Positions 18,424-27,529 of a DNA stretch of 64,000 nt are shown in pieces. The notes beneath the pieces are model-generated. The model did no database searches and was not told where the DNA came from. It saw nothing but the letters and a program-made list of their open reading frames with translations. The translations under genes were made by a program, and so were the position numbers. Origin of the DNA: Aminobacter carboxidus (GTDB lineage: Bacteria; Pseudomonadota; Alphaproteobacteria; Rhizobiales; Rhizobiaceae). How positions within the stretch are numbered: position 1 is the first letter of the stretch; each line of letters opens with the position of its first letter. The stretch spans positions 28,977-92,976 of the forward strand of contig NZ_JACZEP010000015.1 in assembly GCF_014863355.1 (NCBI RefSeq), given 5' to 3'.

Positions 18424-19074
18424 TCAGTACGCCAACTTAAGTTCGATATACTTGATAATTCTGGAGAACACATAGCCGATGATAAAATATATAACGCCAA
18501 CAAGTGTAAGGACTTCAAGATATCTGAATGTCTCTCCGGCATAATTTAAAGCTGCACCAAGAAGTTCTACGACCGTTATCGTCGCCAATAGTGACGCATG
18601 CTTGTACATTGAGATCATGTAGTTGCCGATTTGTGGAAGAACAATCCGAAACGCCTGCGGAAGAATGATCCGGCACCAAGTTTTTGCTCGGGGCATCTGA
18701 AGGGCAACGGACGCCTCCCACTGGCCCTTCGGAACGGCGTCGATGCCGGCCCTGAAAACTTCCGAGAGGTAGCTGCTGTAGTGGACGCCGAGTCCCAAGA
18801 CGCCGGTGACGAGCGGGCTGAGGGAAGGTCCGTAGAGCGGCAGCACGTAAAACAGCAGATAAAGCTGGATCAGCAGCGGCGTGCTGCGGATCACGGTAAC
18901 GAACAGGTCGATGACCACGACGATTGCGCGGTTGCTGCCGCGCCGTGCGATCGCAAGGAAAAGGCCGAGTGCGAGCGCCAGCAGGATTCCGGCGGCGGTG
19001 GCCTGCAGCGTGACCACGGTTCCCCGCAGCAAGGCTGGAAGCACGTCCAACATGGTTTGCAGACTGAAGGTCAT
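18424..19074 (-). CDS. Amino-acid ABC transporter permease (second subunit)
   Basis: 216 residues of the HisM/GlnP type, with an N-terminal [15 protein letters not shown] and the EAA-like loop [25 protein letters not shown]. Its ATG overlaps the stop of the preceding permease in an ATGA, which fixes the start and indicates translational coupling. It has four to five hydrophobic spans. It should form a heterodimer with its neighbour in the inner membrane. EhuD is the closest analogue by layout. Confidence 0.92.
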   Translation of the reverse strand: MTFSLQTMLDVLPALLRGTVVTLQATAAGILLALALGLFLAIARRGSNRAIVVVIDLFVTVIRSTPLLIQLYLLFYVLPLYGPSLSPLVTGVLGLGVHYSSYLSEVFRAGIDAVPKGQWEASVALQMPRAKTWCRIILPQAFRIVLPQIGNYMISMYKHASLLATITVVELLGAALNYAGETFRYLEVLTLVGVIYFIIGYVFSRIIKYIELKLAY

Positions 19075-19736
19075 GTCGTTGGCACCCTTGCCTTCCATTT
19101 GCCACCCGCCCGCTTTTCGAGATTGCGGTTGAGAACAATGAAGGGGATGGCGAGGATCAGGTAGATGACGAAGATCGACAGGTAGATTTCCGTCGGGTGA
19201 CCGTAGAACTGAACGAGCTGGGCCCCGGAGAAAGTGAGTTCGGTAATGGTAATCAGGGATACCAGCGACGTCGCCTTGAGCATTTCCAGGGCGTAGTTGC
19301 CGAATGCGGGAAGCATCACTGGAATCGCCTGCGGAATGATGATGCGGCGATAGCGAAGCAGAACCGGCATATTGAGAGCGATCGCTGCGTGGTACTGCCC
19401 CTTGTCAACTGACAGGATCGATGAGCGGACAACTTCGGAGAGATAAGCTCCGAAGTTCAGCGCAAGCACGGCGCAACCTGTCGTGAATGCCTCAAACCTT
19501 ATCCCCACCAGTGGCAGCACGAAGAAAAAGTAGAAGATCTGCACTAGCGAGGAGGTGTTCCTGAACACCTCGACGTAAATCGTGAGCGGGACGGACACCC
19601 ATCGCGACGGAATGAGCCGGGCGAGTCCGACGGCAAAGCCCACCGCCAGCGCGGCGGCGCCTGACGTCAACGTGAGCAGCATGGTGACGAAGGCGCCCCG
19701 CAGCAATGCGGGATAGATTTGGAGCAGGAAATCCAT
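19071..19736 (-). CDS. Amino-acid ABC transporter permease (first subunit)
   Basis: 221 residues, HisM/GlnP type. The N-terminus LLRGAFVTMLLTLTSGAAAL and the EAA loop GQYHAAIALNMPVLLRYRRIIIPQA are characteristic. It is separated by 17 bp from the binding-protein gene and overlaps the next permease by 4 bp. EhuC is the closest analogue by layout. Confidence 0.92.
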   Translation of the reverse strand: MDFLLQIYPALLRGAFVTMLLTLTSGAAALAVGFAVGLARLIPSRWVSVPLTIYVEVFRNTSSLVQIFYFFFVLPLVGIRFEAFTTGCAVLALNFGAYLSEVVRSSILSVDKGQYHAAIALNMPVLLRYRRIIIPQAIPVMLPAFGNYALEMLKATSLVSLITITELTFSGAQLVQFYGHPTEIYLSIFVIYLILAIPFIVLNRNLEKRAGGKWKARVPTT

Positions 19737-19753
19737 GTCGATACTGCGCTCGC

Positions 19754-20641
19754 CTATTTCGGTTCACAAAGCTCGCCGGTCGTGACGTCTTCGGGCGCAA
19801 GGTCGTCCTTGGTGAAACCGAAAGGCTCGAGCAGCTTTAGCAATTCGCCTGATTGCTTCGCCTGCTTCAACCATCCGTTCCACGCGGCCAGGAGTTCGGG
19901 ATCCGACTTGCGAAAACCGATCGCCCCGTACCCGACGACAGGTGCCCCGTTCTTGTCTAACGGCGGCTTGGACATAGCGACATATTGTAGTTCGGGATGC
20001 TCTCCCTTCGCCACCAATCCCCGCCCCGTGATCGACGTGAACATCAGGACGTCGACGCGTTCAGCCTTGAGCCCGGCGGTTGCTGTCGGCAGGTCGGGAA
20101 AGATGACCGTTTGCGCATCAGGAACTCCATTGATGCTCGCATATTCCCTTTCAGTCCCGCCACCGACCACGCCAAGGCGCATCTTGGGATTGGCAATTAT
20201 GTCGTCGAGGCTCGTGAGGTTCGAAGGATTGCCGGCGCGCGTCAGGAATGCCTGGGTGCTTTTCCACTCCGGTTCGCCGAACGCAATCTGTTCGCAGCGT
20301 GCCGGTCTGATCTGCATTCCCGCAGCGATGAAGTCGAACCGCTCTGCCTCCAGCGCCGGGATCATGGATACGAACTGGGTCAATACGCCGTCCATCGCCT
20401 CGACGCCGACGGAACTCAGGAAAGCCCTGACGACGGCAGGTTCGACACCGGATAGTTCGCCAGCATCCGACACGTAGCCCCATGGCTTGAAGTTCGAGAA
20501 CCCGACCCGCGCGAAGCCATCTTGTTTGATCTTGGTGAGCGTGGTGGCACTCTCAGACTGCGCGAATGACAAACCAGGCGAGATGATGGTTGTCGTCGCG
20601 ACGAATGCAGCGAGTATGCTGCGGCGTGAGATACCTTTCAT
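19754..20641 (-). CDS. EhuB-like periplasmic amino-acid binding protein (paralog 2)
   Basis: 295 residues, type II binding protein. A signal region with twin arginine-like MKGISRRSILAAFVATTTII precedes the mature start SESATTLTKIKQDGFARVGF. It shares with its two paralogs in this window the motifs QIRPARCEQIAFGEPE and GYGAIGFRKSDPELL. This is the pattern of ectoine/hydroxyectoine-type (EhuB) binding proteins, which take cyclic or betaine-like amino acids. The start ATG follows AAGGAG. It is followed directly by the permease genes. Confidence 0.88.
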   Translation of the reverse strand: MKGISRRSILAAFVATTTIISPGLSFAQSESATTLTKIKQDGFARVGFSNFKPWGYVSDAGELSGVEPAVVRAFLSSVGVEAMDGVLTQFVSMIPALEAERFDFIAAGMQIRPARCEQIAFGEPEWKSTQAFLTRAGNPSNLTSLDDIIANPKMRLGVVGGGTEREYASINGVPDAQTVIFPDLPTATAGLKAERVDVLMFTSITGRGLVAKGEHPELQYVAMSKPPLDKNGAPVVGYGAIGFRKSDPELLAAWNGWLKQAKQSGELLKLLEPFGFTKDDLAPEDVTTGELCEPK

Positions 20642-20670
20642 AACGTCGCTCCTTGTAGCTTCGTTTATTG

Positions 20671-21564
20671 TCATTTCGCGGCGCAGGCGTCGTCAGCGGT
20701 GATGCCTTCGGGCGGAAGTGTCTCGGCACCGAAACCAAAGGGTTCGATGATCTTCGCGACTCTGCCGTTCTTGAGGTTTTCCGCTAACCAGGCGTTCCAT
20801 GCCTCTCGCAGCGTCTTGTCCTCCTTGCGGAAGGCCATTCCTCCATATCCGACGACGGGTTTGCCTGTTTCGTCAGCCGGCTGCTCGGTCAGCGTTGCGA
20901 ATTCCAACTGCGCGTCGTTCGCGCGCGCCAGCGCCTGGCGGATCGTCACTGTGGATGCGACCACCGCATCGACCCGGTCAGCCTGCAGCCCGGCAACCGC
21001 TGCAGACAGGTCCGGGAATAGAACTTGCCTGTCCTTGGGAATACCAACGAGTTCCGCGAGGTGCAGTTCGCCTGCGCCGGTCAGCATTCCTAGCTTGGCG
21101 GCCGGATTCTTGGCGAGCGCGACGAAGCTGGTAAGCGCCTTCGGGTTGCCAGCTCTCACAGCGAAGGCCCGGTTCATCTGGTATTCCGGATTGCCGAAAG
21201 AGACGATCTTGCAACGCTCCGGCTGGATGAGCATGCCGGTGCTGACGATATCGAAACGCTGAGCGACAAGTCCGCCGATCAACGTGCCAAAGTCGGTGAT
21301 GACCGGCTCTATGTCGGCGATGCCCATGTCCGCGAAGAAAGCCTTGGTCAATTCGGGAGACTGGCCAGTGATTTTGCCATCTGGCCCGACGTAGCCGTAG
21401 GGGTTGATGTTGGCGAAGCCGATCTTGACCTTCCCGGCTGCCTGGATTCTGGCGAGGCTGTCGTCCTGGGCCACAGCTGTGCCGATCGACAGGGAAATCG
21501 CGCCCAGAAAGCAACTACTAATGAGGACCCGCCGCGACATGCGGGAAAGCGAATTCGAGCTCAT
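20671..21564 (-). CDS. EhuB-like periplasmic amino-acid binding protein (paralog 1)
   Basis: 297 residues. The signal peptide (SRRVLISSCFLGAISLSIGT) ends in AVAQ, and the mature part begins DDSLARIQAAGKVKIGFANI. The shared motif LIQPERCKIVSFGNPEYQ and the ending GITADDACAAK align with the neighbouring paralog, so the pair arose by tandem duplication. Two binding proteins for one permease pair suggest two ligands or two affinities. The start ATG follows GGAGGTGGGT. Confidence 0.88.
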   Translation of the reverse strand: MSSNSLSRMSRRVLISSCFLGAISLSIGTAVAQDDSLARIQAAGKVKIGFANINPYGYVGPDGKITGQSPELTKAFFADMGIADIEPVITDFGTLIGGLVAQRFDIVSTGMLIQPERCKIVSFGNPEYQMNRAFAVRAGNPKALTSFVALAKNPAAKLGMLTGAGELHLAELVGIPKDRQVLFPDLSAAVAGLQADRVDAVVASTVTIRQALARANDAQLEFATLTEQPADETGKPVVGYGGMAFRKEDKTLREAWNAWLAENLKNGRVAKIIEPFGFGAETLPPEGITADDACAAK

Positions 21565-21586
21565 ACCCACCTCCATCTTATGCGTT

Positions 21587-21961
21587 CTATGACGCAACCA
21601 CTGCGATGACATCTATCTCGACCAAGCATTCGCGAGCCAGCAATCCTGTCTGGATGCGCGTCCGTACAGGTCGATCGGACTGGAAATATCGTGCGTAGAT
21701 TTCATTGAAGACATCGCCGTATCGGGCGTCCGCCAGATAAACGGTGACCTTCGCCACTTGCTCTAGTGATGCGCCAGCAGCCGCCAGCGCCGCGTTCATG
21801 TTGTCGAGAGCAAGCTCAGTCTGGATTTCGAAACTCTCGCCCCAGGAGCCGTCGCTTCTCCACCCTACTTGCCCGGCGAGAAACACGAGCGTTCCCTTCG
21901 CTTTGACAACATCCGAATAAAGCTTCGCCGGCTGTCCCGGCAACGTAATCGCTTGGCGCAT
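21587..21961 (-). CDS. RidA/YjgF family deaminase, first gene of the operon
   Basis: 124 residues. The conserved arginine segment is SDRPVRTRIQTGLLARECLVEIDVIAVV. Its opening (MRQAITLPGQPAK) matches the RidA at the far end of the same operon (MKQAITLPDHPAK), so the two are paralogs that bracket the transport and catabolic genes. Start supported by GGAGAGAGAAG. The promoter region in front carries the GTAA-N4-TTAC site and is shared with the divergent GntR regulator. Confidence 0.9.
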   Translation of the reverse strand: MRQAITLPGQPAKLYSDVVKAKGTLVFLAGQVGWRSDGSWGESFEIQTELALDNMNAALAAAGASLEQVAKVTVYLADARYGDVFNEIYARYFQSDRPVRTRIQTGLLARECLVEIDVIAVVAS

Positions 21962-21991
21962 CGATCTTCTCTCTCCATTACCATATTATGT

Positions 21992-22003
21992 GTAACATAT
22001 TAC
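21992..22003. promoter_or_regulatory. Putative GntR operator GTAA-N4-TTAC between ridA and gntR
   Basis: GTAACATATTAC, with near-symmetric flanks (ATGT on the left, GTGT on the right), lies between the divergent ridA and GntR genes. The reverse complement, GTAATATGTTAC, occurs exactly at 26492-26503 in front of the second operon. The flanking sequence is AT-rich, as for a promoter. Confidence 0.6.
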
Positions 22004-22087
22004 GTGTTCCCGTCAACACTTTTCTCTCGACCGTTTTTCCGCTACCCTTTAAGAAGCTGCCGACAAATGTTGAAGCGAGGAAGCCAC

Positions 22088-22738
22088 ATGGACAACATCG
22101 CGATAACCCAAGCGCCGAGCCTGCGCGAACGTGTCAGGCAAATCCTGCTTGCTCAGATCATGTCGGGTGAACTGACGCCCGGAGAGGTATATTCGGTGGG
22201 TCAGTTTGCGGCGACTCTGAAGGTTTCCCCGACCCCGATCAGGGAGGCGGTGCTCGATCTCGCGCGGGATAACTTCCTTGAGATCCACAAGAACGTGGGC
22301 TTTTCCATCCCCGAGGTCACAGCCGAGGAACTCGAGGAACTGCACAAAATTCGCATGCTGCTCGAAGTACCAGCGACCGTCGAAGCCGGCATGCTGATGA
22401 ACCAAGGGCACGTGAAGCATATGACAACCATTGCCGAAGGAACAGTCGAGGCCGCGCACTCGAGCGACGTGGTCGCCTACATTGACGTCGACCGCAGGTT
22501 TCACGCGACCTTTCTGGAGCCATTGAGGATGCCGCACCTCAGCGAACTCATTATCAATTACAAGGACCGTGCGCGACTGCGCGGACTCCGCTCGAAGCTC
22601 GGCTCGCGGGAGATCGTCGCAGCGGCAAATCAGCATCTCGAGCTGGTTGCCGCCGCGTCGCGCAGGGACGAGAATGCGTTGAAGAAAATAATCACCGATC
22701 ATATCGAATCGACGCGCTCTAGATGGCAGGACGCTTGA
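22088..22738 (+). CDS. GntR-family regulator (FadR/FCD subfamily)
   Basis: 216 residues: winged HTH at residues ~8-70 (LRERVRQILLAQIMSGELTPG, then TPIREAVLDLARDNFLE) and a C-terminal all-helical FCD ligand domain (EELHKIRMLLEVPATVEAGM; YIDVDRRFHATFLEPL; AANQHLELVAA) with the metal-binding D and H residues of the family. It is divergent from the ridA-transporter operon and is the obvious candidate to bind the GTAA-N4-TTAC site. The ATG preceded by GAGGAAG was chosen over one 7 codons upstream. Confidence 0.9.
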   Translation: MDNIAITQAPSLRERVRQILLAQIMSGELTPGEVYSVGQFAATLKVSPTPIREAVLDLARDNFLEIHKNVGFSIPEVTAEELEELHKIRMLLEVPATVEAGMLMNQGHVKHMTTIAEGTVEAAHSSDVVAYIDVDRRFHATFLEPLRMPHLSELIINYKDRARLRGLRSKLGSREIVAAANQHLELVAAASRRDENALKKIITDHIESTRSRWQDA

Positions 22739-22762
22739 GGCTCTGCCAAGCGAGAAGTTGTT

Positions 22763-23515
22763 TTATCCTCGCCCGACAAACGGCATCTTCGTTGCCATCA
22801 CGGTCATGAACAGTACATTGGAATCCAGCGGCAAACTCGCCATATGGATGATCGAGCTCGCGACATGCTCGACGTCCATGACCGGCTCTTCGCTCGTGTA
22901 AGCGCCCCCTGCCCTCGAACGCTTTATCATGTCACGCGCTATTTCAGTGAGCGCATTGCCGACGTCGATCTGTCCGCAGGCGATATCGTATTTGCGACCA
23001 TCGATGGAGGTCGTTTTCGTCAAACCCGTAATGGCATGCTTTGTCGCCGTATATGGAGCTGATTCCGGACGCGGCACTTGCGCGGACAATGAGCCGTTGT
23101 TGATTATCCTGCCGCCACGCGGCACCTGGCTCTTCATTAGGCGAAACGCCTCCTGCGTGCACAGGAAAGGACCCGTCAGATTCGTCGCCACGGTCGAGGT
23201 CCAGTCATCGAAAGAAATTTCTTCTATCGATCCTCCGCGCGTGACGCCTGCGTTGTTGAAAAGGACATCGAGCCGTCCGAACCTTTCGCGGCAGCGCTCA
23301 AAGAGCCTGCCGACCGATTCAGGACTGGTGACGTCACAGGACACCACCAATACTTGGGCGGACTTCGCCCCGGAAATCGTCGCAGTCTCCTCCAAAGGTT
23401 CGGTCCGGCGGCCGGCCAAAACGACTTTGTAGCCAGCCTTCAGGAACGCGATCGCCGTAGCGCGACCGATACCCGAACCCGCTCCGGTCACCAATGCAAC
23501 ATTTGACTTCGGCAT
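22763..23515 (-). CDS. Short-chain dehydrogenase/reductase
   Basis: 250 residues, classical SDR. Cofactor motif [10 protein letters not shown] with AGRRTE after strand 2 (arginines suggest NADP preference), NNAGVT, and the catalytic set S (NNGSLSAQ), Y and K ([10 protein letters not shown]). Last gene of the operon starting at 26456, 2 bp after the M20-like gene, with its own AGGAGG. It probably oxidises or reduces a hydroxyl or carbonyl group of the transported compound, for example a hydroxyproline derivative. Confidence 0.9.
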   Translation of the reverse strand: MPKSNVALVTGAGSGIGRATAIAFLKAGYKVVLAGRRTEPLEETATISGAKSAQVLVVSCDVTSPESVGRLFERCRERFGRLDVLFNNAGVTRGGSIEEISFDDWTSTVATNLTGPFLCTQEAFRLMKSQVPRGGRIINNGSLSAQVPRPESAPYTATKHAITGLTKTTSIDGRKYDIACGQIDVGNALTEIARDMIKRSRAGGAYTSEEPVMDVEHVASSIIHMASLPLDSNVLFMTVMATKMPFVGRG

Positions 23516-23517
23516 GA

Positions 23518-24786
23518 CTACTCCTCCTGCGGGGACGACGCGTTCGCCGTCGAGGAGCGATTGACATAGTCATGAATCGTCAACGCCAGGATTTGGACCG
23601 TAGCTGCGAGCTCGTCGTCAGTCACCGTGCGTTCGCTTCCGGTTACATGAACGTTTCCATGGTCAACTGTACCGGGTGCATAGGCAATTGCGGCGCTGCC
23701 CCAGGCGTCCGAAAAATAATGCAGACCTAGATAATGCGACCAAATGAGTGATCGGGGCTCGCGCCCGATGGTGTTCCTGACGTTTTGCCGCAACGTGGCA
23801 TGGAGCGCGTCTTCTGGCGGCGTGTAGGTCGGCTCCACCTTATGCGGAAAATGAATATTGATCGAGCAGCCCGTCTCACGGGCCGCCTCGGAAACCAGGT
23901 CCTCAAGATCTCGCATCGCCCGACTCAGCGTCTCACCGGGGTTGAGCCGGCGGTCGATGCCGAGCGAGCATCTGTCCGGGATGAAAGTCGCCTCGAGGTT
24001 AGCCTCGATGCGGCACATGGCAATGGTAGGGGCATTGGCATGTTCGGGGACTATGGGAAGAGGCGAGACGTTTGTCGCGAGTTCCGCCGCCAGACGTTTG
24101 ATCTTCTCCTGGACCACCATCATGGCGTCGATGGCGTTCTTCCCCTCCATCGGGCGGGAGCCGTGAGTTGATTTCCCGTGGGTTGTGATTTTCGCCCAAA
24201 AATGTCCCTTGTAGCCCGCCGTTATTATGTCGGGTCCACCGAGGCTGCCTGCCAGAACGGCCTTTGCGCGACCGATGTCATGCGCCACGAGGTAGCCTGC
24301 ACCGCTTTCCCCGCCAATGTAGGCATCCGGTGTTGCCGACAGGAAGACCGATCGGTTTAGGCGAACCCCACTCAGCATCAGAGCCTTGAGCGCTAGAATT
24401 TGTGCGACGGTTGCAGCACGTTCCTTACGCGCTCCCCAGTACAGGTCGTAATTGTTGGTCAGGTGGAGGGCGATCTCGTTACTCGCGCCGGCAGCTGTTG
24501 CGGTCACGATCGTCCGTGGGGCAAATTGCGAGACGGGAAGGTACTCCCGGGCCAAAGCCAAATCTTTACCCCACAACGCTTCCAGGTAGCTGGTTGGGAC
24601 ATCGATCTTCTCGGCGCGCGTAAATTCTGAAAGCGCCGTCGCGATGTAACCGACCGTTTCGGGATAGCCTTCGCCGGTTGTTCCATCTGCCGGAATGGCC
24701 GACATCTCGGCAAGCATCCTTACGGCTTCCCCGCGCAAGGACATTGCCGCCTCTGCGACTTTAGCGCGATTTCGGTCATTCGACAT
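23518..24786 (-). CDS. M20-family hydrolase homolog with degenerate metal site
   Basis: 422 residues. The M20 fold is recognisable from the dimerisation-domain motif [16 protein letters not shown] and the C-terminal [14 protein letters not shown]. But the stretch that normally holds the first metal ligands is replaced by [20 protein letters not shown]: no GHxDVxP and no DMK. The DEE pair reads DAY ([17 protein letters not shown]). The M20 gene at 51.6 kb in this window keeps all of these, so the contrast is clear. The protein may be non-catalytic, use another metal arrangement, or have a new activity. It is cotranscribed with a binding protein, a GntR regulator and an SDR. Confidence 0.8.
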   Translation of the reverse strand: MSNDRNRAKVAEAAMSLRGEAVRMLAEMSAIPADGTTGEGYPETVGYIATALSEFTRAEKIDVPTSYLEALWGKDLALAREYLPVSQFAPRTIVTATAAGASNEIALHLTNNYDLYWGARKERAATVAQILALKALMLSGVRLNRSVFLSATPDAYIGGESGAGYLVAHDIGRAKAVLAGSLGGPDIITAGYKGHFWAKITTHGKSTHGSRPMEGKNAIDAMMVVQEKIKRLAAELATNVSPLPIVPEHANAPTIAMCRIEANLEATFIPDRCSLGIDRRLNPGETLSRAMRDLEDLVSEAARETGCSINIHFPHKVEPTYTPPEDALHATLRQNVRNTIGREPRSLIWSHYLGLHYFSDAWGSAAIAYAPGTVDHGNVHVTGSERTVTDDELAATVQILALTIHDYVNRSSTANASSPQEE

Positions 24787-24801
24787 AGCTGCTTACCTTA
24801 T

Positions 24802-25545
24802 TCACTGTGTTGGAGTGCGTTGAGCGGGTCCGAGGTCAGTCAGCCCACTATTGGGAGGGGCATTAAGATTAGCGTTTTGTGGATTGCTCCTAGCTTCGGC
24901 TGCCCAGATGCCGCGGGTGTGAAGCAGGTGCTTTCGCATCAAGCGCTTGGCGCCAAACGCTTGCCCTTCATCGATTAGGTCCAGCAACTGACGATGCTCT
25001 CTGGCGGTCGCCAGTAGATCGCGGGAACCACGAAGATGGACAAGGCCGTAGAGGCGAGTCTGGTCCCTCAGCGCTCCGACCATTCTAACCAGCCGCTGAT
25101 TCCCCGAATTTGACAAAAGCAGAGCGTGAAACTCCCTGTCGGAAGCCAGGAAATCGGCCATGTCGCCAGCCTCCGCCGCAACTTCCGTCCGCCTGGCCAG
25201 CGACCTGAGCACTTCGAGATTCTTCAGCCTGCCACCGCGGGCAAGCTTTCCCGCCATCGGCACCTCAAGCATCAGGCGGCATTCAACCAGTTCCTCGAGA
25301 TCGTGAGCGTCAAACTCCCGTACCGAGAACCCCCGATTGCGTACCATCAGGACCAATCCCTCGTCGGCGAGATGCAGGAGCGCCTCACGCACAGGTGTTG
25401 GTGAGACCTTCAACTGATCGGCAACTTCGCCGACCGAATAGAGCCGACCTGCCTCGAGGGCTCCGATCAGGATTTGCGCCCGCAACACACTTATTGCCTG
25501 GTTGCGCAAGCTGATCGGAGACAGGCTTTCGATGGGGCTATCCAT
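24802..25545 (-). CDS. GntR-family regulator (FadR/FCD subfamily), second copy
   Basis: 247 residues. HTH at ~12-75 (LRNQAISVLRAQILIGALEAG; SPTPVREALLHLADEGL), then an FCD domain (DLEELVECRLMLEVPMAGKL; FLASDREFHALLLSNSGNQR; AREHRQLLDLIDEGQAFGAKRL). The C-terminal 25 residues are a low-complexity tail. It is clearly related to the regulator at 22.1 kb (matching YSVGEVADQLKVSPTP versus YSVGQFAATLKVSPTP). It is embedded in the operon it presumably controls. Confidence 0.9.
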   Translation of the reverse strand: MDSPIESLSPISLRNQAISVLRAQILIGALEAGRLYSVGEVADQLKVSPTPVREALLHLADEGLVLMVRNRGFSVREFDAHDLEELVECRLMLEVPMAGKLARGGRLKNLEVLRSLARRTEVAAEAGDMADFLASDREFHALLLSNSGNQRLVRMVGALRDQTRLYGLVHLRGSRDLLATAREHRQLLDLIDEGQAFGAKRLMRKHLLHTRGIWAAEARSNPQNANLNAPPNSGLTDLGPAQRTPTQ

Positions 25546-25577
25546 TGTAAGCAGGAGCTGCCGTGATCGTGATGGGT

Positions 25578-26456
25578 TCAGGGACAGATCGAGGCTGCGG
25601 TGACGTCGAGGCCCGGAATATCACTCTCTGCTATACCGAACGGTGTTACGATCTTTAGCGCCTCGCCGCTCTGCCGAGCCTGATGGAACCAGGCGTTCCA
25701 GGCTTCGCGCAAGTCATTATCGGCTTTGCGGAACCCCATTCCTGCAACAGCTATTACCGGCTTGCCGTTCTCGTCCGACGGCTGCACTTCGAGCTCAGCG
25801 AATTCGACATCCGGCTGGCCGAGGGTCAGGACGATATGCTTTAACGCGATGCCGGCCCCCGTCACCGCCTCAACCCTTCCCGCTTGAAGACCGGCCACCG
25901 CCTTCTCGAAATCTGGAAATAGAACCTGTCGGTCTTTGCCGATTCCTGCGACGTCCGCGAACCGGATTTGCCCGGCTCCAGTGAGTAGCCCTAGGCGTGC
26001 GTTCGGGTTGGTCGCGATATCCTTGAAGCTCCGCAAATCGAGCGGATTGCCCGTTTTCACGACAAAGCCCTGCAGAAACTGCAGCTCTGGGTCGCCAAAC
26101 GCGATCTGTTCGCAACGCTTGGGCTGAATCTGCATTGCGACGGCGATCATATCGAACCGTCCCGCTTCGAGCCCTCCAATAAGCGACCCAAATTCGCCGA
26201 CGACACCTTCGACGTTGTCCGCGCCAACGCTTTTGAGAAACGCCTTCGCGAGTTCAGGGGACACGCCGGTAACCTCTCCGTCAGCGCCAACAAATGACGT
26301 CGGGGCGAAATTCGACAGTCCAATTCGCGCCGTTTTTTGAGCCTTAATCCGCTCAAGGGCTTCTTGGGCTTGAGTAGGACCTAGGGAGGCGCCTGCAAGC
26401 AACGCGACCAATCCCCCAACTAGCAACGACTTCCAGACACCCCGAAGCTGAGACAC
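25578..26456 (-). CDS. EhuB-like periplasmic amino-acid binding protein (paralog 3)
   Basis: 292 residues. The start is a GTG six bases after GGAGG. The signal peptide (LLVGGLVALLAGASLG, cleavage near TQA) precedes EALERIKAQKTARIGLSNFA. It shares QIQPKRCEQIAFGDPEL and GMGFRKADNDLREAWNAW with the two paralogs 5 kb away, but has no permease or ATPase of its own in this operon. It probably docks on the permeases at 18.4-19.7 kb, widening their ligand range. Confidence 0.88.
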   Translation of the reverse strand: MSQLRGVWKSLLVGGLVALLAGASLGPTQAQEALERIKAQKTARIGLSNFAPTSFVGADGEVTGVSPELAKAFLKSVGADNVEGVVGEFGSLIGGLEAGRFDMIAVAMQIQPKRCEQIAFGDPELQFLQGFVVKTGNPLDLRSFKDIATNPNARLGLLTGAGQIRFADVAGIGKDRQVLFPDFEKAVAGLQAGRVEAVTGAGIALKHIVLTLGQPDVEFAELEVQPSDENGKPVIAVAGMGFRKADNDLREAWNAWFHQARQSGEALKIVTPFGIAESDIPGLDVTAASICP

Positions 26457-26491
26457 GACATTCCTCCATGTCAAACGAGACGTTGTACGTA

Positions 26492-26510
26492 GTAATATGT
26501 TACGCGTAAC
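26492..26510. promoter_or_regulatory. Overlapping operator-like palindromes before the second operon
   Basis: GTAATATGTTAC (26492-26503) is the exact reverse complement of the site at 21992-22003 and overlaps the perfect palindrome GTTACGCGTAAC (26499-26510). It lies about 40 bp upstream of the GTG start of binding-protein paralog 3, where a repressor would block transcription. Confidence 0.6.
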
Positions 26511-26531
26511 GCTAGATAGACATGGGGTCAA

Positions 26532-27075
26532 GGCATTCTTTTGCCGCGGTCAAAATTAAGCACACCTCGTTGAGGTGAATTTCCTCGGCGCGCTTCTCTA
26601 TGCCCAGCCGATCGTGGGTGTGAGCCCTTGCTGAGGTTGAAACCTGATCCGTGGCCTCGCCGGGGATCTCAGGACGGAACTTGTTCGGCAAGCTCGCCAA
26701 AGGACGACGCCGTGGGATAGAAGTGCTTTAGAACTCTGGCCGCCTGCGACACCAGCAGGCGGTCAGGCGAACCAGTCGGCTCAGTGTCATAGGTATTGAG
26801 ATCAGATCTTTCGTCGCGTTCTGGGGTATCCGGTTGGTTGGTCCCAACCGGCTAGGCCCAAACAGCCTGGTTTCCGATTTCTGAATCAAAGCTGTCCGCG
26901 ACACTGGCATCGCAGCAGGCGGTTCGGGAGTGGAGCTGCCGCGGGAACGATCATTCCAACGCCGTCTGTCTGGGCGTATCGGGCAACCTCGCGATGTTCT
27001 CCGCCAAGTCATCACCCGTGTGTCGCTGCCTTGGCGCATGCTCTGCATCGACCGAAGCATTGGGCGGTGCGAACA
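26532..27075. other. Gap without a convincing gene
   Basis: About 540 bp between two operons on the same strand. The open frames present look unprotein-like. No tRNA, no IS end and no clear hairpin with a T-run were seen. It separates the imino-acid block from the quinate block and may be a junction. Confidence 0.5.
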
Positions 27076-27510
27076 TCAAGAACCGGGCAGTTCCAGCATC
27101 GCACGCACCGCGACTGCATAGCCATTCGGTCCAAGACCGGCAATCACGGCTGTCGCAACCTTGGATACAAACGAACTGTGATAATACGCCTCGCGCCGGT
27201 GGATGTTGGATATGTGCAACTCGATGATCGGTCGAGATGACATCTTCAGCGCGTCAAGGATGGCGATGGATGTGAAGGTAAAGGCAGCGGGATTGATGAC
27301 GATGCCCGCCTCCTCGTCGATCGCCTCGTGGATCCAATTGACGATCTCGCCTTCGAAATTGGACTGATGGAAGCGAAGCTCGCGCTCCCCCGCTGCCTTG
27401 CGGCACATGGCCTCCACCTCGGCAAGCGTCGTGGTTCCGTAGATTTCCGGCTCGCGCTTGCCGAGCCGGTTGAGGTTCGGGCCGTTAATGACAAAGATCG
27501 GCTTGGACAT
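27076..27510 (-). CDS. aroQ: Type II 3-dehydroquinate dehydratase
   Basis: 144 residues, dodecameric type II dehydroquinase, converting 3-dehydroquinate to 3-dehydroshikimate. Visible: the opening INGPNLNRLGKREPEIYG with the catalytic Arg and Tyr, HQSNFEGEIVNWIHEA, and ELHISNIHRRE with the catalytic Glu and His. The usual NPAAYTHTS motif reads NPAAFTFTS, so the histidine of that loop is phenylalanine. In this cluster it serves quinate catabolism and not aromatic synthesis. Last gene of the operon that begins at 31451; the start ATG follows GGAGA. Confidence 0.92.
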   Translation of the reverse strand: MSKPIFVINGPNLNRLGKREPEIYGTTTLAEVEAMCRKAAGERELRFHQSNFEGEIVNWIHEAIDEEAGIVINPAAFTFTSIAILDALKMSSRPIIELHISNIHRREAYYHSSFVSKVATAVIAGLGPNGYAVAVRAMLELPGS

Positions 27511-27529
27511 GTTGGTCTCCGTCGAAAAA

